This document shows, one piece after another, positions 22,084 to 24,123 of a DNA stretch of 24,123 bases (positions are counted from its first letter, which is position 1; each line of letters starts with the position of its first letter). Under the pieces are notes generated by a model. The model ran no database searches. It worked only from the letters and a program-made list of their open reading frames with translations, and was not told the DNA's origin. The translations under genes and the position numbers were made by a program. Origin of the DNA: a virus. Where the stretch lies: the IMG/VR virus record IMGVR_UViG_3300005534_000047, positions 1 to 24,123 of that record; one strand, written 5' to 3'.

Positions 22084-22547
22084 AGCGCGCGATCAACGTC
22101 ATCGGGATCCTGCTCGCCGTCGCCAGCGGAATCCTGGCCGAAGTGTCGAAGGATACCCACTGGGCGCACGCCGGCATCGCGATCGCGCTGGTGACGAACC
22201 TGCGCACGGCACTCGTTGGCCTGGGCGGCGGCGGGACTGCCGTCATGCTGCTGGCGGCGGCGCTAGGTGCGGGCTCGTGCGCGCACGTCAACCCCGTGGT
22301 CGTCGACTGCGCCAAGGAAGTCTCTCCCGACATCCTGCCGGCGGTGGAGTCGGCGCTGGTGGCGGACGACTGGGCGACGCAGTTGGCGGCGCTGGTGCCG
22401 AAGTTCGGCTTGTGCGTCGTCAACAAGGCCATCGCCCAGATCATGGGCGAAGCGATGCAGGACAAGTCGTTCGCGAGCGGCGATAGCCTGGCGGTGCTCA
22501 AGGTCGACCACGGCAACGCCTGGCTCGCCGCGCACCCGGTGCAGTAG
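22080..22547 (+). CDS. Multi-span membrane protein with embedded lipoprotein-like half
   Basis: The protein has 155 residues. The first 50 hold two hydrophobic segments (VIGILLAVASGILAEV, AGIAIALVTNLRTAL), like a small holin. A third hydrophobic stretch, MLLAAALGAGSCAHVN, looks like an independent lipoprotein signal leading to a soluble helical domain with Cys residues (VVVDCAKEV, then FGLCVVNKAI). An in-frame ATG at 22245 begins exactly at that signal, so a second short product is possible. The residues before the Cys (AGS) are a poor lipobox. It may be a fusion of a holin-like and a lipoprotein gene, or a lysis accessory protein. Confidence 0.6.
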   Translation: MKRAINVIGILLAVASGILAEVSKDTHWAHAGIAIALVTNLRTALVGLGGGGTAVMLLAAALGAGSCAHVNPVVVDCAKEVSPDILPAVESALVADDWATQLAALVPKFGLCVVNKAIAQIMGEAMQDKSFASGDSLAVLKVDHGNAWLAAHPVQ

Positions 22548-23231
22548 ATGGAGATCGCTTGCCAGATGAACAGCCGCGTTCTGTCGGACGCGGATTTCGC
22601 GTTCCAGGCGCGCGCTGTCAACCAGCAGATGGAGCAGCACTGGGCGCCGGCCTATGAGGATGAGCCCTGGCCGGTGCGCTCATATGCGACGCTGCAAGGA
22701 TTGCCGGCCGGTACCTTCTGGCCGATCGCGATCCTGGACGACATCGACAAGCCGGGCGCGGCTGGCTTTCACGACGACGTCGCGGGGCTCGTCTTCGGCC
22801 GCGTCCAGGCGAACGCCGACCCGACCGACGCGACAACGCTGTCGCATGAGGCGCTGGAGCTGCGCGGCGACCCGACGTGCGACGTCTGGCTACCGATGCC
22901 CGACGGCCGCCAGGCCGCGAGAGAGCTGTGCGATCCGTGCGAGACGGACCGGTACCAGATCGAGGTGACGATCGGTGCCGAGGCGCGGCGAATCTGGGTG
23001 TCTGACTTCGTGCTGCCAGCCTGGTTCGTGCCAGGCGCGCCCGGGCCTTACACATACCTGGACACCGTCGACGCGCCATTCGGCCTGAGCCGCTCGGGCG
23101 GCGGCTACCGACTGATCCGAGACAAGTACGGCGCCATCAGCAGCGACTTCGGGCGTCTGGTCACGCGCGAACACATGGGCCGCAAGCTGCAAAACCCGAT
23201 GTCGCGGACGTACCGCAGGGGGTTACGCTAA
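22548..23231 (+). CDS. Zincin-like protein of the lysis region
   Basis: The protein has 227 residues from the ATG at 22548; ATG 22566 is an alternative. A helical N-terminus leads to the strand AGTFWPIAILDDIDKPGAAG and then the motif SHEALELRGDP (99-109), an HExxE-x3-D pattern of the zincin type. I recall similar SHExLExxxDP segments in phage proteins of unknown role. A second half with beta segments (RRIWVSDFVLPAWFV) follows. If catalytic, H100 and E101 would be key. The third zinc ligand is uncertain. It sits directly upstream of the endolysin, so a virion or lysis peptidase role is possible. Confidence 0.55.
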   Translation: MEIACQMNSRVLSDADFAFQARAVNQQMEQHWAPAYEDEPWPVRSYATLQGLPAGTFWPIAILDDIDKPGAAGFHDDVAGLVFGRVQANADPTDATTLSHEALELRGDPTCDVWLPMPDGRQAARELCDPCETDRYQIEVTIGAEARRIWVSDFVLPAWFVPGAPGPYTYLDTVDAPFGLSRSGGGYRLIRDKYGAISSDFGRLVTREHMGRKLQNPMSRTYRRGLR

Positions 23232-23680
23232 TGCCGCTCATTTCGACGCACTTTGGCTACTCCGAGTTCGCATGTCACACGGGCGCGCCGTACCCGCCCG
23301 AGTGGATCGACGAGCGCCTCCAGCCGCTATGCACCACGCTGGACGCAATCCGCGAACGCTGGGGCGGTCCGATCGTGGTCGTCTGCGGCTACCGGACGCC
23401 CGAGTACAACGAGCAGCTGCGCGCGCGCTCAAGCGGCGTGGCGGCGAACAGCCAGCACCCGCAGGGTCGGGCGGCCGACGTCGGGCCGGTGCCAAGGACG
23501 CCCGAAAACGTGCGCCGGCTGGCGGCCATCGTCGACGGCATGATTCAGGGGGGCGAGCTGCCGCTGCTGGGCGGCTTCGGAAAGTACAGTGGTTGGATTC
23601 ACGTTGACTGCCGACCGAAGCCGGACGACGGCCATGTCGCACGATGGGACGGACAAGGGTTCGGTAGCGAGCCCGTCTGA
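23231..23680 (+). CDS. M15-family peptidase endolysin
   Basis: The protein has 149 residues, typical for a single-domain M15 peptidoglycan peptidase (D-Ala-D-Ala/L-Ala-D-Glu type). The zinc-binding motif SQHPQGRAADV gives His76 and Asp83, and WIHVD gives His124 with Asp126. The YRTPEYNEQLRAR segment before the first ligand is also family-like. There is no N-terminal signal or cell-wall-binding domain, so export would depend on a holin. It should cut peptide cross-links of the wall to free progeny. The start overlaps the preceding stop (TAATG). Confidence 0.88.
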   Translation: MPLISTHFGYSEFACHTGAPYPPEWIDERLQPLCTTLDAIRERWGGPIVVVCGYRTPEYNEQLRARSSGVAANSQHPQGRAADVGPVPRTPENVRRLAAIVDGMIQGGELPLLGGFGKYSGWIHVDCRPKPDDGHVARWDGQGFGSEPV

Positions 23681-23846
23681 CGACGCGACGACCCGCGCCG
23701 TTTGCGCAACCTGCGGCGGCGAGGCGATCAAGGGCGGCCCGATCGTGCCCGATGAAGCGATGGTCAGATCACGCTGGGCGTTCTGTTCGTTCGGCGATCG
23801 CTGGAGCTGGTGCCGGCAGGACGGCGGTCGGTTCAAGCGGTCTTAG
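23634..23846 (+). CDS. Small putative zinc-ribbon protein
   Basis: This encodes 70 residues from ATG 23634, overlapping the endolysin end by 47 bases; an earlier in-frame ATG at 23589 would lie wholly inside the endolysin gene. It has CATCGGEA and two further cysteines (FCSF, WCRQ), a possible zinc site, and a basic end. The ribosome site is weak and no family is recognised. The cysteine pattern favours a real gene over a shadow, with moderate doubt. Confidence 0.45.
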   Translation: MSHDGTDKGSVASPSDDATTRAVCATCGGEAIKGGPIVPDEAMVRSRWAFCSFGDRWSWCRQDGGRFKRS

Positions 23847-23926
23847 TGGACGTCGGCCGATTTGAACGGCATAGAGGCGCGCCGATCCCCGGCTGCGCGT
23901 GGTCTACCCATTGACCCACGACGTCC
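23847..23926 (-). tRNA. tRNA-like element (non-canonical, anticodon not assignable)
   Basis: On the minus strand GGACGTCG (23926-23919) can pair fully with CGACGTCC (23855-23848), an eight-base acceptor stem. TG follows, then a D-arm with GGTC/GACC and the loop AATGGGTA, which has the conserved A, GG and final A. The T-arm is GCCG-TTCAAAT-CGGC. Between D and T arms lies a long hairpin (stems GCGC and GCCG with a bulged A, loop GGGAT) where a normal seven-base anticodon loop with U33 cannot be placed. The 3' end has A, but no encoded CCA. The acceptor core GACGTC is self-complementary, which raises the chance of coincidence. It could be a degenerate tRNA, a tRNA mimic or an unusual 8/4 tRNA. 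Its central hairpin (23877-23898) could also end convergent transcription. Confidence 0.42.
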
Positions 23927-23965
23927 GTGCGATCCAACCCTACCACCAGCGGCCAGCGGCGGGAG

Positions 23966-24123
23966 TCATGCCAGCAGTCCAACCGCGCGTAGCGCATCCT
24001 CGACGGTGCGGACCACGGCAACCGGGGAGCCGCGCCAAGCCACATGCCAAGCCACCTGAGCAGGAGATAGTCGCCCAAGCTTCGGCCGCTTAACCTCAAG
24101 AAGGAACGTCTTACCGCTCCTGC
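23966..24123 (-). CDS. VRR-NUC-type nuclease, C-terminal fragment (5' end outside window)
   Basis: A minus-strand frame enters from the right edge (first full codon 24121-24119) and ends at the TGA at 23966-23968, giving 51 residues. The segment FLLEVKRPKLGRLSPAQVAW matches the end of VRR-NUC (PD-(D/E)xK-like) nucleases: E-V-K is the catalytic ExK, followed by the K/R-rich turn, LSPAQ and W-H. The VVRTVEDALRAVGLL ending is also typical. In phages such nucleases lie among replication and recombination genes. It shows that the neighbouring block is transcribed toward the lysis genes. The next frame over holds an 88-residue ORF that I take to be a shadow. Confidence 0.75.
   Translation of the reverse strand, partial: RSGKTFLLEVKRPKLGRLSPAQVAWHVAWRGSPVAVVRTVEDALRAVGLLA

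Noticed and set aside
23833-24099. 88-residue minus-strand open frame at the right edge
   Set aside because: It overlaps the VRR-NUC-like frame and the tRNA-like element and shows no protein-family pattern; the adjacent frame is clearly coding.
1-24123. CRISPR array, insertion sequence or integrase attachment site
   Set aside because: No regularly spaced identical repeats, transposase or integrase gene, or paired att-like repeats were seen.

Overview
The window is a 24.1-kb piece of a GC-rich tailed-phage genome. It holds almost the whole virion-structure and lysis block of a short-tailed (podovirus-type) phage. It contains no host housekeeping genes, integrase, terminase or replication genes. 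The tail genes include recognisable relatives of P22 gp4 (head-tail adaptor) and P22 gp10 (tail hub / packaged-DNA stabilisation), and the major capsid protein resembles Mu gpT. The base composition, the M15 peptidase endolysin and a lipobox-bearing lipoprotein suggest a high-GC Gram-negative host, but no gene here identifies the genus.

Layout from left to right. (1) 1-4931, head: the C-terminal end of the portal, a small overlapping ORF, a GroES-like co-chaperonin, a scaffold-like coiled-coil protein, a stand-alone DnaJ-type zinc finger, an unknown protein, a probable decoration protein and the gpT-like major capsid protein. (2) 4941-8939: two paralogous beta-helix proteins, a zinc-knuckle protein with a helical body that may be a glycan-processing fold, and a Met/Gln/Pro-rich protein. 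(3) 8940-13780, tail: gp4-like adaptor, pectate-lyase-fold tailspike, gp10-like hub protein and a small protein. One gene on the opposite strand, a secreted lipoprotein metzincin protease, is inserted between the tailspike and the hub gene. (4) 13777-19451: three large Ala/Gln/Gly-rich proteins in the position of P22-type ejection proteins. (5) 19451-23846: small virion or accessory proteins, a concanavalin-like lectin protein, small membrane proteins, a zincin-like protein, the M15 endolysin and a small zinc-ribbon protein. (6) The right edge switches strand: a tRNA-like element and the C-terminus of a VRR-NUC-type nuclease lie on the minus strand and probably mark the edge of a DNA-metabolism block.

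Genes are tightly coupled. Many join by ATGA, GTGA or TAATG overlaps, so most of the plus strand is probably one or a few long late transcripts. The only notable non-coding gaps are 2741-2892, 11714-11909 and the right edge. The most unusual points are the two chaperone-cofactor-like genes flanking the scaffold gene, a possible hidden reading frame behind a run of seven A's after the DnaJ-type finger, the antisense secreted metalloprotease, and the tRNA-like element with a non-standard 8/4 stem arrangement.
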